Shown here one piece after another: positions 1 to 7,867 of a stretch of 17,575 bases of DNA. The DNA lies in assembly GCA_031553885.1 (NCBI GenBank), contig JAVBKV010000075.1:1-17575 (forward strand). Direction: 5' to 3'. The position numbers and the translations under genes are program-made. The stretch comes from JAVBKV01 sp031553885 (GTDB lineage: Bacteria; Bacteroidota; Bacteroidia; Bacteroidales; Azobacteroidaceae). Each line of letters opens with the position of its first letter. Position 1 is the stretch's first letter. The notes beneath the pieces are model-generated. The model worked only from the letters and a program-made list of their open reading frames with translations. It ran no database searches and was not told the origin of the DNA.

Positions 1-58
1 TACAGCCTAAAGTATGCAAAAAAAGGGAGATAAAAGGAATGTAATAACCTGAAAACAG

Positions 59-114
59 AAATAGTCGAAAAAAAAGCATGAATGATGAATCTATTGCTCT
101 TTTTTCGACTATTT
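59..114. terminator. Long hairpin, probable bidirectional terminator
   Basis: Positions 59-73 (AAATAGTCGAAAAAA) pair perfectly with 100-114, giving a 15-bp stem. Inside it AGC (75-77) can also pair with GCT (96-98). The plus-strand side runs straight into TTTTATTGGTCTTTT, and the minus-strand side ends in a U-rich tract, so it could stop transcription from either direction. It lies downstream of the leftward isomerase gene that stops at 189. It may also end a rightward gene located before the window. Pairing is read directly; the terminator role is inferred. Confidence 0.6.
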
Positions 115-140
115 TATTGGTCTTTTAGCGAATTGGCCTT

Positions 141-171
141 AAAAGTTGGTTTTATGTACAAACCAACTTTT
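141..171. terminator. 12-bp perfect inverted repeat after the isomerase gene
   Basis: AAAAGTTGGTTT (141-152) and AAACCAACTTTT (160-171) are perfect reverse complements around a 7-nt loop. The hairpin starts 18 bp beyond the stop codon of the leftward gene at 189, so it is the first structure met by that transcript. The stem itself ends in four U on the leftward transcript, but no longer U-tract follows. It may work together with the hairpin at 59-114, or serve as a 3'-end stabiliser. Confidence 0.5.
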
Positions 172-188
172 AATTCTTAACTCTTAAC

Positions 189-1058
189 TTATTTCGTTGC
201 CGCCATTACTCCTTTGAAGTAACCGATGGATTCGGCAAGTCCGGCTAACGGATCCTGCATGTCTTTTTCAAATTCCAGGCTGCAGGCGCCGGAGTATTTT
301 ACTTTGCGGAGCATACGTATGAAAGCCGGAATGTCGATAATGCCACGGCCGATTTCGCAGGTACTTCCCTTTTTACTGGCTTCAGTAACATCCTTGATGT
401 GGATGTCAAATACACGTTTGTGGTATTTTTCCAAGTCCTTTACAGGATCAAAGCCTGCACGGGTATCGTGACCGATGTCCAGACACATACCAATGCGGGG
501 ATCCAGGTCTTTTACGTGATCGATTACATCTTTGGCAGTTGGAAATGTTTTGATGTCAGGTCCATGGATGTGGATAGCATAGTGGTAATCGTATTCTTTG
601 ACTTTTTTGTCTACATAAGGGAGCAATTCGTATTCAGGTACCCCGACGATCAGTTTAACACCGACTCGTTTGGCGTATTCGAACGCATTGTCTATCTCCT
701 TTTCGGATTTCATGTAGATAGGTCCAACCCCATAACCGGTGACTCCATAGCTTGCCATTTTAGCGTGAAATGCAGCGATTTCTTCATCCGTACTTTTGAA
801 AGGCAGGTGGAAATCTTTGATACACATGTAGTGCAGGTCCATCCGTTTCAGCATTTTCAACGAATCATCGAGATTAAATTTGGCAAAACTATAACCAGCC
901 ATGGATAACTTAAATAAGTCTTCTTTCTGTTCTCCTTTCTTAGTCGTAGCGGCAGCGTTTGCGAACACGCTCCCTCCACTGAGAAAAGCAGGTGCTACGC
1001 CTGTTGCCAACAAGCCGGTACCTGCCATTTTGAAGAACTGTCTTCTTGATGTTTTCAT
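189..1058 (-). CDS. Tat-exported sugar phosphate isomerase/epimerase-like TIM-barrel protein
   Basis: A 289-residue protein of the AP-endonuclease-2/xylose-isomerase-like TIM-barrel superfamily. Residues 1-35 form a twin-arginine signal peptide (SRRQFFK at 4-10, hydrophobic stretch 11-28), so the folded enzyme should be exported, presumably with its metal already bound. The barrel carries the usual acidic/histidine metal-ligand set: E142 in VPEYE, D194 and H197 in CLDIGH, H220 in DIHIKD and E262 in SLEFE, plus H163/H165 in HIHGPD. In related enzymes this site handles ketose/aldose isomerisation or epimerisation; the substrate here cannot be told. The gene starts 12 bp after the PII-like gene, so the two are probably cotranscribed. 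It is the last gene of the leftward unit and is followed by two hairpins. Family assignment is firm, the reaction is open. Confidence 0.88.
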   Translation of the reverse strand: MKTSRRQFFKMAGTGLLATGVAPAFLSGGSVFANAAATTKKGEQKEDLFKLSMAGYSFAKFNLDDSLKMLKRMDLHYMCIKDFHLPFKSTDEEIAAFHAKMASYGVTGYGVGPIYMKSEKEIDNAFEYAKRVGVKLIVGVPEYELLPYVDKKVKEYDYHYAIHIHGPDIKTFPTAKDVIDHVKDLDPRIGMCLDIGHDTRAGFDPVKDLEKYHKRVFDIHIKDVTEASKKGSTCEIGRGIIDIPAFIRMLRKVKYSGACSLEFEKDMQDPLAGLAESIGYFKGVMAATK

Positions 1059-1070
1059 GTTTTTTAAGAG

Positions 1071-1364
1071 TTAAATCATTGTTTCTATATTCCACACAAA
1101 AGCATGCAAGCCTTGTGCTTCGGTTTCCATATCTATTTCATGGAGGGCCTTCAATAAGGGTTCTACTTTTTCATCCGGAACCATGGTGATGATGGCGGAA
1201 TTCAGGGTCGGCCACGCATGGTTTCCGTAATGAGGCTCTCCCCGCTGGGTTCCCCGGCCTTGTACCTCATCCCACATGGAAAACCCACGGATACTCATTT
1301 TGTCGAATAAGTTGAGTAACCGGTCTTTATATGCCTGATTGTATGGTATAAATACTGCTTTCAT
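1071..1364 (-). CDS. PII-like signalling protein (P-II family, PII-NG type)
   Basis: A 97-residue protein of the size and layout of PII/CutA-type trimeric ferredoxin-like proteins: beta strand MKAVFIPYN, helix, strand, a loop with GRGTQRGEPHYG (36-47), strand NSAIITMVP (55-63), helix, and a last strand LHAFVWNIE (86-94). The G-R-G loop followed by HAWP..NSA resembles the divergent 'new group' of PII proteins (PII-NG), described as encoded next to RND-type efflux genes. It lacks the classical GlnB T-loop tyrosine context and the long C-loop, so a role in nitrogen control is unlikely. Histidines 45, 49 and 87 could be ligand or metal contacts, which is speculation. It lies 102 bp downstream of the RND pump with its own promoter, and 12 bp upstream of the isomerase gene. 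It may sense a small molecule and modulate the pump. Confidence 0.75.
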   Translation of the reverse strand: MKAVFIPYNQAYKDRLLNLFDKMSIRGFSMWDEVQGRGTQRGEPHYGNHAWPTLNSAIITMVPDEKVEPLLKALHEIDMETEAQGLHAFVWNIETMI

Positions 1365-1395
1365 ATTGTTGTTTTCTATTTTTCTGTTACTAGAA

Positions 1396-1458
1396 TTACA
1401 AGTTGCAGGTTATAGATGCAAACAGGAATAAAATGCAAATATAACCTGTAACTTGTAA
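1396..1458. repeat. 19-bp near-perfect inverted repeat between pump and PII-like gene
   Basis: Arm 1396-1414 (TTACAAGTTGCAGGTTATA) is matched in reverse complement by 1440-1458 with a single mismatch (G1405 against T1449). The 25-nt loop contains the direct repeat ATGCAAA at 1416-1422 and 1433-1439. The structure fills most of the 102-bp spacer after the RND stop codon. No U-tract follows on the minus strand, so it does not look like an ordinary terminator. It could be an operator, an attenuator or an RNA-stability element. Confidence 0.7.
1436..1443 (-). promoter_or_regulatory. -7 box TATATTTG for the PII-like/isomerase genes
   Basis: TATATTTG on the minus strand matches the Bacteroidota consensus TAnnTTTG exactly. 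It would start transcription near 1430, about 65 nt before the PII-like start codon at 1364. The box overlaps the right arm of the inverted repeat at 1396-1458, so binding of a protein or folding of the leader could control it. No convincing -33 TTTG is visible, so the promoter is a sequence-based guess. Confidence 0.5.
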
Positions 1459-1466
1459 ATAAAAAT

Positions 1467-4400
1467 TTATTTTGCGTATAATTTTTTGAATTTTTTTCTT
1501 TTTCTCTTTACACCATTCGCTCCGAAAATGGAATAGAGTGCCGGAACATAGATCAGGGTAAGTACGGTTGACAATGTCAATCCCCCTACGATGGCGATAC
1601 CCATCGGCTGCCACATCTCGGATCCGGTTCCCCGTGGAATAGCCATCGGGATCATACCGAGTACGGTAGTCGCAGTTGTCATCAGGATCGGACGTAACCT
1701 GGATTCTCCGGCTGAAATTACGGCTTTATCGATCGACATACCACGTTCCCGGTTCAGGTTGATGTAGTCGATCAACACAATACCGTTTTTCACTACAATA
1801 CCGATCAACATAACCAATCCGATCATAGCCATCAAACTCATCGGCTGGCCCGTCATTAACAGGGCAAACAGTACTCCAGATAAACCGAAGCAGAGCGATA
1901 ATACAATGATAAAAGGATATGTCAACGACTCGAACTGGGCAGCCATCACAATGTAAACCAGGATGACGCAGAGTACCATCAGCAATCCGAGGTCGCTGTT
2001 CGTTTCCTGTTGATCTTCGTATGATCCACCGATGTTGATTCCTATTTCAGAAGGAATTTTACCTTCTGCATTCATTTTGTCAATGACCACATTGATATCT
2101 GCGACGACCTCACTCAAAGCCGCACCGTACAGGGATCCCTGCACTTTGACTACCCGTTGACGGTTTTCCCTGTCAATTTGAGGAAGTGAACTTTTTTCGA
2201 TCACCTTACCTAGTTCGCGTACTTTAATCGGTACTCCGGCATTGTTAAAAACAGATATATCCTCGATTGTTTCTATGGATTGACGGTATTTTTCGGCATA
2301 TTGAACAACGATGTCATATTCATCACCTTCTTCGCGGTACTTGGAGGTAACCAAGCCATTGATCCGGTTACGGATGAAATTAGCCGCAGTAGCTGAATTC
2401 AATCCGTTTTCTGCTAATTTTTCCCGGTCGAATTCCACCTGGTATTCTGTCCGGTAATCCTGACGACTGATGACCAGGTCTCTCAATCCTTTGACATCGG
2501 ACAGGCGGTGTTTCATTTCGTCGGCGATCCGGTCGGTGACATCCAGGTCGTAACCGTATATTTCCACATCGACCGTGCTGGCTCCCGTACCCATCATACC
2601 TCCGTTACCACCGGGGGTAACTGTAAATTTATACAGTTCGGGAATGTTAGCCAGGTCTTTCCGGAATTCATCGGAAATATCGTAAATTGAACGATCCCGG
2701 GTATCCGGTTCCGTACAACGGAAACGAACCGTGATCAGGTTGGTTGCATTGGCCTGCATTGCAGCCCAGGTGTTGTTTTCATCGGCTTGTCCGACAGAAA
2801 AGCTTCGTACCCTGACTTCCGGATATTTTACTTTGACAATGCTGTCGATCCGCAAGGCCATGTTACGGGATACCTCGTTACGCGTTCCTGTAGGAAGATA
2901 AATTTCTGCTGTAATCATACTGTTATCTGATGCCGGCATAAAGTCAAACTTCAGAAACATTACGGACAGAACGATGGAAATGGCGAAGATAGAAAATGTC
3001 GCAACTAGGGTTTTTTTCCGGTTTCTTACGGCTAAGTTTACCATTTTAGCATAGAAAACATCCAGCTTGTCCAGTGAGCGTTGTATCGGAGCATACAAGC
3101 GGTCGAATACCTTACCCTGGGTATTGGTCAACCTCAGCAACTGAGCACACAACATAGGAGTGAGTGTCAACGCTACCACAATGGAGGTTGTAATCATAAT
3201 CGTTACCATCCATCCCAATTGCCCGAACATCACACCGGCCAATCCGGTTACCATGGTCAACGGGAAGAATACGGCAATGATTGTCAGGGTAGAAGCCATT
3301 ACAGCTACGGCAACCTCGTTGGTTCCATATACGGCTGCTTCCTTAGGCTTACTTCCACGCTCAATGTGGGTCGTAATATTTTCAAGAACCACAATTGCGT
3401 CGTCGACCACCATCCCAATTGCAATGGAGAGTGACGACAATGAAATAATATTGAGTGTACCATCTACTCCCATCAGATATACAAATGAGACAACCAGGGA
3501 GATCGGAATACTCAGAATAATGATGAAGGTAGCCCTCCAGCGCCCTAAGAAGAACAATACCACAATGATAACAAAAAGACCTGCCAACAGGATAGTCTCT
3601 GTTAATGAGTCGATGGATTGCTTGATAAAATCGGAGGTGTCCATTACCATGGATAGTTCAATGTCGGGAGGTAGTGTTTTCTGCAGTTCCGGCATGATTT
3701 CATTTACCTTCTGGGCAATGGATACCGTATTGGCTCCTGACTGTTTCTGAACAACAATGGTTGCTCCTTTTACTCCGTTGGTATAGGCTTCCTGAATACG
3801 GGATTGAATGGTGTCGCTAACGGTTGCCACATCCCGCAGGTAAACGTTTTTTCCTGCGTTACTTCCGATAACGATTCCCATCAGTTGGTCGCTTTCCTTA
3901 AATTCCCCTTCTACCCGTAAGGCGTATGTTTCCGACCCGATATCAAAACTACCGGCCGGTACGTTCAGGTTTTCCGTTTGTATTACATTTGCAATTTGTT
4001 CTACCGTTAAATGATATGCTTCCAGTTTTTCAGGAGAAACGTTGACCTGGATCTGTCGCTGAGGAGCCCCGGCAATGGTAACAGCCCCGACTCCGGATAC
4101 CCGGTTCAATGGATTGGCAATTTTATCATCCAATATCTTGTACAATGCATTCACGCTTTCCTTGGCCGTTGCCGAATAGATAACGACAGGAATCATATCC
4201 ATGCTGAACTTGAAAATGATTGGGTTACTGATTTCCTCGGGCAATTGTGATTTTACCATATCCAGCTTATCGCGGACATCGTTGGTTGCCGTATTGATAT
4301 CTGTTCCGTAATTGAATTCAAGAGTAACAAGCGACATATTATCCTTGGATTGCGAAGTAATTTTTTTCAAATTTTCGCAGGTATTCAGCACGTCTTCAAT

Positions 4401-4598
4401 CGGACGTGTTACGTTGGTTTCAATATCCGAAGCACTCGCTCCGGCGTATGCTGTAATAACCGACAACTGGTTGGTCTCAATGTCCGGAAATAAGTCGACC
4501 GGCAAACGGGAGAGTGAAAATAACCCGATGATCGCTACTCCGACGAAGATCAATGCTGTAGTTACAGGCTTTTTTACTGCTGTTGAATATAATGACAT
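1467..4598 (-). CDS. RND efflux pump inner-membrane subunit, AcrB/hydrophobe (HAE) type
   Basis: A 1043-residue proton-driven pump of the AcrB/MexB family, the inner-membrane part of a tripartite efflux system. It shows the usual plan: TM1 (about 10-30), a first periplasmic porter/docking domain (about 31-330), TM2-6, a second periplasmic domain (about 560-865), TM8-12. The proton relay is complete: adjacent D399-D400 in TM4 (GMVVDDAIVVLEN), K937 in TM10 (VVKNGIVLIDY) and R969 in RLRPILMTT. The double Asp plus Lys is the pattern of hydrophobe/drug exporters, not of CusA/CzcA heavy-metal pumps. The C-terminus is very basic (KRKRKKFKK). It follows the membrane-fusion gene after an 82-bp AT-rich spacer. 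Likely substrates are bile salts, drugs or other amphiphiles, which is inferred from family and habitat. Confidence 0.96.
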   Translation of the reverse strand: MSLYSTAVKKPVTTALIFVGVAIIGLFSLSRLPVDLFPDIETNQLSVITAYAGASASDIETNVTRPIEDVLNTCENLKKITSQSKDNMSLVTLEFNYGTDINTATNDVRDKLDMVKSQLPEEISNPIIFKFSMDMIPVVIYSATAKESVNALYKILDDKIANPLNRVSGVGAVTIAGAPQRQIQVNVSPEKLEAYHLTVEQIANVIQTENLNVPAGSFDIGSETYALRVEGEFKESDQLMGIVIGSNAGKNVYLRDVATVSDTIQSRIQEAYTNGVKGATIVVQKQSGANTVSIAQKVNEIMPELQKTLPPDIELSMVMDTSDFIKQSIDSLTETILLAGLFVIIVVLFFLGRWRATFIIILSIPISLVVSFVYLMGVDGTLNIISLSSLSIAIGMVVDDAIVVLENITTHIERGSKPKEAAVYGTNEVAVAVMASTLTIIAVFFPLTMVTGLAGVMFGQLGWMVTIMITTSIVVALTLTPMLCAQLLRLTNTQGKVFDRLYAPIQRSLDKLDVFYAKMVNLAVRNRKKTLVATFSIFAISIVLSVMFLKFDFMPASDNSMITAEIYLPTGTRNEVSRNMALRIDSIVKVKYPEVRVRSFSVGQADENNTWAAMQANATNLITVRFRCTEPDTRDRSIYDISDEFRKDLANIPELYKFTVTPGGNGGMMGTGASTVDVEIYGYDLDVTDRIADEMKHRLSDVKGLRDLVISRQDYRTEYQVEFDREKLAENGLNSATAANFIRNRINGLVTSKYREEGDEYDIVVQYAEKYRQSIETIEDISVFNNAGVPIKVRELGKVIEKSSLPQIDRENRQRVVKVQGSLYGAALSEVVADINVVIDKMNAEGKIPSEIGINIGGSYEDQQETNSDLGLLMVLCVILVYIVMAAQFESLTYPFIIVLSLCFGLSGVLFALLMTGQPMSLMAMIGLVMLIGIVVKNGIVLIDYINLNRERGMSIDKAVISAGESRLRPILMTTATTVLGMIPMAIPRGTGSEMWQPMGIAIVGGLTLSTVLTLIYVPALYSIFGANGVKRKRKKFKKLYAK

Positions 4599-4606
4599 AC
4601 TTGATA

Positions 4607-4634
4607 AATTAAGAATTAAGAATTAAGAATTAAA
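4607..4634. repeat. Tandem AATTAAG heptamer repeat in the spacer
   Basis: Three perfect AATTAAG units (4607-4627) are followed by a fourth, AATTAAA (4628-4634), between the membrane-fusion gene and the RND gene. TTAATTTTTAATTATT (about 4659-4674) on the other side of the same spacer is related. The same heptamer recurs at 14345-14380. This is simple-sequence DNA and no coding is possible across it. Confidence 0.75.
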
Positions 4635-4680
4635 AATGAGAACAAATCTTCTTCCTTTTTTAATTTTTAATTATTCATTT

Positions 4681-5697
4681 TCATTCTTTCACGATTTCTA
4701 CTTTAGTTCCGTCGATCAGGCGGGTTTGCCCGGCAGTAACGACCTGGTCACCTTCTTTGATTCCGGAGAGGATTTCGTATTTGTCGGCCAGGTGTTGTCC
4801 CAATTCGACTTTGTTGTATTTGGCTACGCCATCCACAACGGTAAATACATATTTATCATTAGCTCCGGCTTGCTTTTGAACGGCATTATCCGGAATGATC
4901 ACGCTTTTTCCTGTTCCGAAGTTCAATGTAACGCGGGCGTACATTCCCGGACGTACACGCATGTTGGTGTTATTGATCGCTACTTCCACTCCGAACGTGT
5001 GAGTACTTTCATCGACTGTCGGATACACCAGGCTGACTTTTCCCGAAAATAATTCATCTCCGTATACATCTAATTTGATGTCGACCGGCATACCGAGTTT
5101 TACTTGTGTAAAGTTGGATTCGGATACATTGATGATGGCTTTCAACGGATTCAGTTGTTGTACGGTCAGAATCGGTTTGGCTGTATATACGTCCCCATTG
5201 TCGTAATTACGATCGGTGATGATTCCATCGATCGGACTTCTTAACTTGGTATTTTCTTCCAGGTTATCGATAGCCGATTTCAGAACGTCGATCTGTGTTT
5301 TGATCTGATCTACTTGTTGTTGGGCGATACCTCCAACCTTTAGCAATTCTTCATACCGTTGGTAGTCCTTTTGCAGGTTCGCCAACTGTACATTCTGTTG
5401 TTGCAGGGAGTGGGACTCCATTTGTACCAACAATTGTCCTTTTTTAACCCGGTCTCCGACTTCGACAAATATCTTCTCGATCCGTCCGGGGATAGAAGGA
5501 GTGATCTGGTTGATGACTTCGGCTTTTACATTGGCCGTATAGGTAGCTAATCTCTCTACATCCTGGAGTTGCGCAGTAGTGGCCGTTATTTTTACTTTTT
5601 CCGCTTCCTGCTTTTTCTCTTCTTTATTTCCTCCGCAGGAAACAAGAATTCCTAATCCCAGGAGAGGTAATAGCTTGAATAGTTGATTTGTTTTCAT
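4681..5697 (-). CDS. RND efflux membrane-fusion (periplasmic adaptor) lipoprotein
   Basis: A 338-residue HlyD/AcrA-type periplasmic adaptor that bridges the RND pump and the outer-membrane channel. Residues 1-21 form a lipoprotein signal with lipobox LVSC (Cys21), so the protein should be lipid-anchored and face the periplasm. Then follow the first lipoyl half (about 62-95, IEKIFVEVGDRVKKGQ), an alpha-helical hairpin rich in Q, L and E (about 96-150), the second lipoyl half (about 151-175, LRSPIDGIITDR), and beta-barrel and membrane-proximal domains to the C-terminus. The helical hairpin is short compared with AcrA and the total is at the small end for the family. The gene lies 34 bp after the TolC-like gene and ahead of the pump, in the regulator-channel-adaptor-pump order. 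Confidence 0.94.
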   Translation of the reverse strand: MKTNQLFKLLPLLGLGILVSCGGNKEEKKQEAEKVKITATTAQLQDVERLATYTANVKAEVINQITPSIPGRIEKIFVEVGDRVKKGQLLVQMESHSLQQQNVQLANLQKDYQRYEELLKVGGIAQQQVDQIKTQIDVLKSAIDNLEENTKLRSPIDGIITDRNYDNGDVYTAKPILTVQQLNPLKAIINVSESNFTQVKLGMPVDIKLDVYGDELFSGKVSLVYPTVDESTHTFGVEVAINNTNMRVRPGMYARVTLNFGTGKSVIIPDNAVQKQAGANDKYVFTVVDGVAKYNKVELGQHLADKYEILSGIKEGDQVVTAGQTRLIDGTKVEIVKE

Positions 5698-5731
5698 ATT
5701 CTATAAGTTTATTGTTTTCTTTTTAAGTAAA

Positions 5732-7204
5732 TTAAGGCTGAATGTCAACTCCCAGGGTTTTATCCAGATCCGCTTTGGCCGACAGGTAGTTGTATATGGC
5801 CTGATTGAAAGCCAGACTTGCCTGTGTATGAGACAGCTCTGCGTCATTCAGTTCCAGCAGGGTCCCCATTCCCGTATCGTACCGTTTCTGAGAGATTACA
5901 TATCCCTTCTGAGCCTGCTTGACCGCATCTTTGGTGGAGATAACCTGTTCCACAGAGCTGGTCATATTATTGATGCTGTTGTTAACTCCCAACTTAAGAT
6001 TCCTGACGATGTCTTCCCGTTGCAATTCCATTTGTTGAAGGGAAATACGGGTTTGTTTGATGTCCGAACGCTTTTTGAAGCCATCAAAAATAGGGATTGA
6101 AACTGTCAATCCGACAGTAGAATAGGGATTCCAACGGTAGTCTCCGAACTTGAAGTCGTTGTTCATGGACATGTACATGTAATTTCCACTGATTACTACA
6201 CTGGGTAAGTATTGTGCTTTATAAAGTTCCAGTGTTTTTTGAAGTTGTTGGTTTTGCAGGTCGAATTGTTTCAATTCGGTATTGTTGACAAGTGAAGTAT
6301 CCACTTTCATAATGTCTGCATATAAGCTTTCTTCGTAATCTTTCAAACTTCCGGATGCTGTGATCGGAGTGTCCATGTCGATACCCATCAATGCTTTCAG
6401 GGACAACGTAGCCAGGCTAAGTGCATTTTCCGCCTGCACCATGTTCGGTTTTACGTTTTTAACCCGGACATCGGCCCGGATCAGGTCAAACTCGGAAGTC
6501 AGTCCCTGGTCGTATTTATTTTTGATGTCTTTGTAGTTGAGAATGGCATTATCATAACTTTCTTTGAATACGTTGTATGAATCCTGCGCAAGCAATACGC
6601 TGTAAAAGGCTTTTCGTACGGAATTAACCATATTGATCCGGGAAGCGTGTGCCTGTTCTACCGTTAATTCAACGTCCAGGCTGTTGATTTGAAGACTCTT
6701 CCAAAGAGTGGGAACAACCACCGGCCAATTCAGGTTGAATCCTCCCGACCAGTTGTTATCCCGGCCTACCTCAATGCCATCGCCGGACGTATCCGGAATT
6801 TTGGCCGACTCGGCTGCAATCGCTTTGTTCAGATCTCCTTTTTGATAAGTAGTAGGATCATTAGCTTCAAAAACATCTTCAATTCCGTTGATAATAGGCG
6901 ACATCGAACTGGCCATATCAAACGCTCCATCCATATACATGACTTGCTTTTTGATGGTTCGTGTGTATTGGCCGACCGCATCTATCTGAGGATACAAAGC
7001 CGATTGTGCAGATTTTTTGGCATACTTTTTCTTTTGGATTTCCATGTCTGCGATTTTTACCGTCGGATTGCTGCTCAAGGCGATTTCAATTGTCTTTTCC
7101 AGCGACAGTTCCAGTGGTGCTTGTGTTTGTTGGGCATATCCCATCCATGGGAGAATTATTGTCAATAGCCCGATAACCATCTTTTTACTAATACCTGCAT
7201 TCAT
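5732..7204 (-). CDS. TolC-family outer-membrane efflux protein
   Basis: A 490-residue outer-membrane channel of the TolC/OprM family. An N-terminal signal peptide ends near GYA|QQ (residue 24). After it come two homologous OEP repeats: LSLEKTIEIALSSNPTVKIAD (about 33-53) opens the first, and the second ends with TGMGTLLELNDAELSHTQASLAFNQAIYNYL near the C-terminus. Long Q/L/N-rich helices between them are typical of the periplasmic alpha-barrel. An insert of about 60 residues (about 95-155, rich in acidic residues and Pro/Asp/Gly) separates the first helices and is longer than in E. coli TolC. The gene starts 6 bp after the TetR gene, so regulator and channel share a transcript. Confidence 0.94.
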   Translation of the reverse strand: MNAGISKKMVIGLLTIILPWMGYAQQTQAPLELSLEKTIEIALSSNPTVKIADMEIQKKKYAKKSAQSALYPQIDAVGQYTRTIKKQVMYMDGAFDMASSMSPIINGIEDVFEANDPTTYQKGDLNKAIAAESAKIPDTSGDGIEVGRDNNWSGGFNLNWPVVVPTLWKSLQINSLDVELTVEQAHASRINMVNSVRKAFYSVLLAQDSYNVFKESYDNAILNYKDIKNKYDQGLTSEFDLIRADVRVKNVKPNMVQAENALSLATLSLKALMGIDMDTPITASGSLKDYEESLYADIMKVDTSLVNNTELKQFDLQNQQLQKTLELYKAQYLPSVVISGNYMYMSMNNDFKFGDYRWNPYSTVGLTVSIPIFDGFKKRSDIKQTRISLQQMELQREDIVRNLKLGVNNSINNMTSSVEQVISTKDAVKQAQKGYVISQKRYDTGMGTLLELNDAELSHTQASLAFNQAIYNYLSAKADLDKTLGVDIQP

Positions 7205-7210
7205 AGTTTA

Positions 7211-7834
7211 TTATTTAATTTCTTCTTTGTTGTTGTATTTTGCTATGTATTCATCAATTTTTTCATTTCCTTTCTGGGTGGCGATTCCCCGGGTAAAAGT
7301 CAGTATAATTGCGGAAACAAATTGCTCGATTGAATATTTTTCCGTGGGAATAAAATCTCCTTCTATGAGCATTTTGAATTGTGCTTTCAACAACCAGATG
7401 ACGATTTCAAAATTGACATCGCTTCGCATCAGTCCCTCTTCTTCACCTTTCTTAAAAAGCGGAATAAAGGCAAATGCTTCTTCTTTTTGTTTTTCTTCTA
7501 TAATTTTATAGAGACGGGGATGATATTTGCGTAAATCATGAACGACCGACCGGTTCATTTTTTGGGAATCGTTGAGATTTTTTGCATAGATGCGCATCAT
7601 GGCGTCGATGGCGTCTTTTGATTCATTGATTAATAGTTGACTTTCTTCATCTGCTTTAACAATACTGCATTCCAGGCATTCCCTGAGTAACTCCTCCTTG
7701 TCGCAGAACACTTCGTAGAGCGTCCGTTTGGATATTCCCAGGTGGCTGGCAATATCCGACATAGTTATACTTTTGATTCCCTTCTGAAAAAAAAGCTTGG
7801 TTGATTCTTCGACAATTCTGTTTCTTAAAACCAT
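7211..7834 (-). CDS. TetR/AcrR-family transcriptional regulator of the efflux operon
   Basis: A 207-residue TetR-family repressor. The N-terminal DNA-binding domain is clear: helix RNRIVEESTKLFFQKGIKSI (about 4-23), then the helix-turn-helix MSDIASHLGISKRTLYEVF (about 25-43) and CDKEELL. The remaining 160 residues form the variable helical ligand-binding/dimer domain, which gives no substrate clue. It is the first gene of the efflux operon, 6 bp ahead of the TolC-like gene. A 28-bp palindrome 34 bp upstream of its start codon is a natural autoregulatory site. I infer that it represses the whole cassette until a pump substrate binds. Confidence 0.93.
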   Translation of the reverse strand: MVLRNRIVEESTKLFFQKGIKSITMSDIASHLGISKRTLYEVFCDKEELLRECLECSIVKADEESQLLINESKDAIDAMMRIYAKNLNDSQKMNRSVVHDLRKYHPRLYKIIEEKQKEEAFAFIPLFKKGEEEGLMRSDVNFEIVIWLLKAQFKMLIEGDFIPTEKYSIEQFVSAIILTFTRGIATQKGNEKIDEYIAKYNNKEEIK

Positions 7835-7857
7835 TACTTTGCGGTGAAAATTGGGTG

Positions 7858-7865
7858 CAAAGGAA
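7858..7865 (-). promoter_or_regulatory. Probable -7 box TTCCTTTG of the efflux operon
   Basis: On the minus strand TTCCTTTG differs from TAnnTTTG at one base. A TTTG (7882-7885) lies 16 nt upstream as a possible -33 element, somewhat closer than usual. It would give a leader of about 15-20 nt before the TetR start at 7834. The support is the position and the overlap with the palindrome. Confidence 0.4.
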
Positions 7866-7867
7866 GT

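Noticed and set aside
399..908. 169-codon open frame on the plus strand
   Set aside because: It lies opposite the isomerase gene, encodes an unbalanced Phe/Val/Ile-rich sequence and has no homology-like motif; it is the shadow of the real gene.
1396..1458. Invertible (phase-variable) promoter flanked by inverted repeats
   Set aside because: The segment between arms is only 25 bp and the -7 box extends into one arm; known invertible promoters in Bacteroides span a larger segment, and no recombinase gene is nearby.
1396..1614. 72-codon open frame on the minus strand at the end of the RND gene
   Set aside because: It overlaps the RND C-terminus in another frame and runs through the inverted repeat spacer; no start context or recognisable sequence.
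3160..3750. 196-codon open frame on the plus strand inside the RND gene
   Set aside because: Composition is Thr/Ile/Met/Ser-rich as expected for the antisense of membrane segments, and the RND gene is intact across it.
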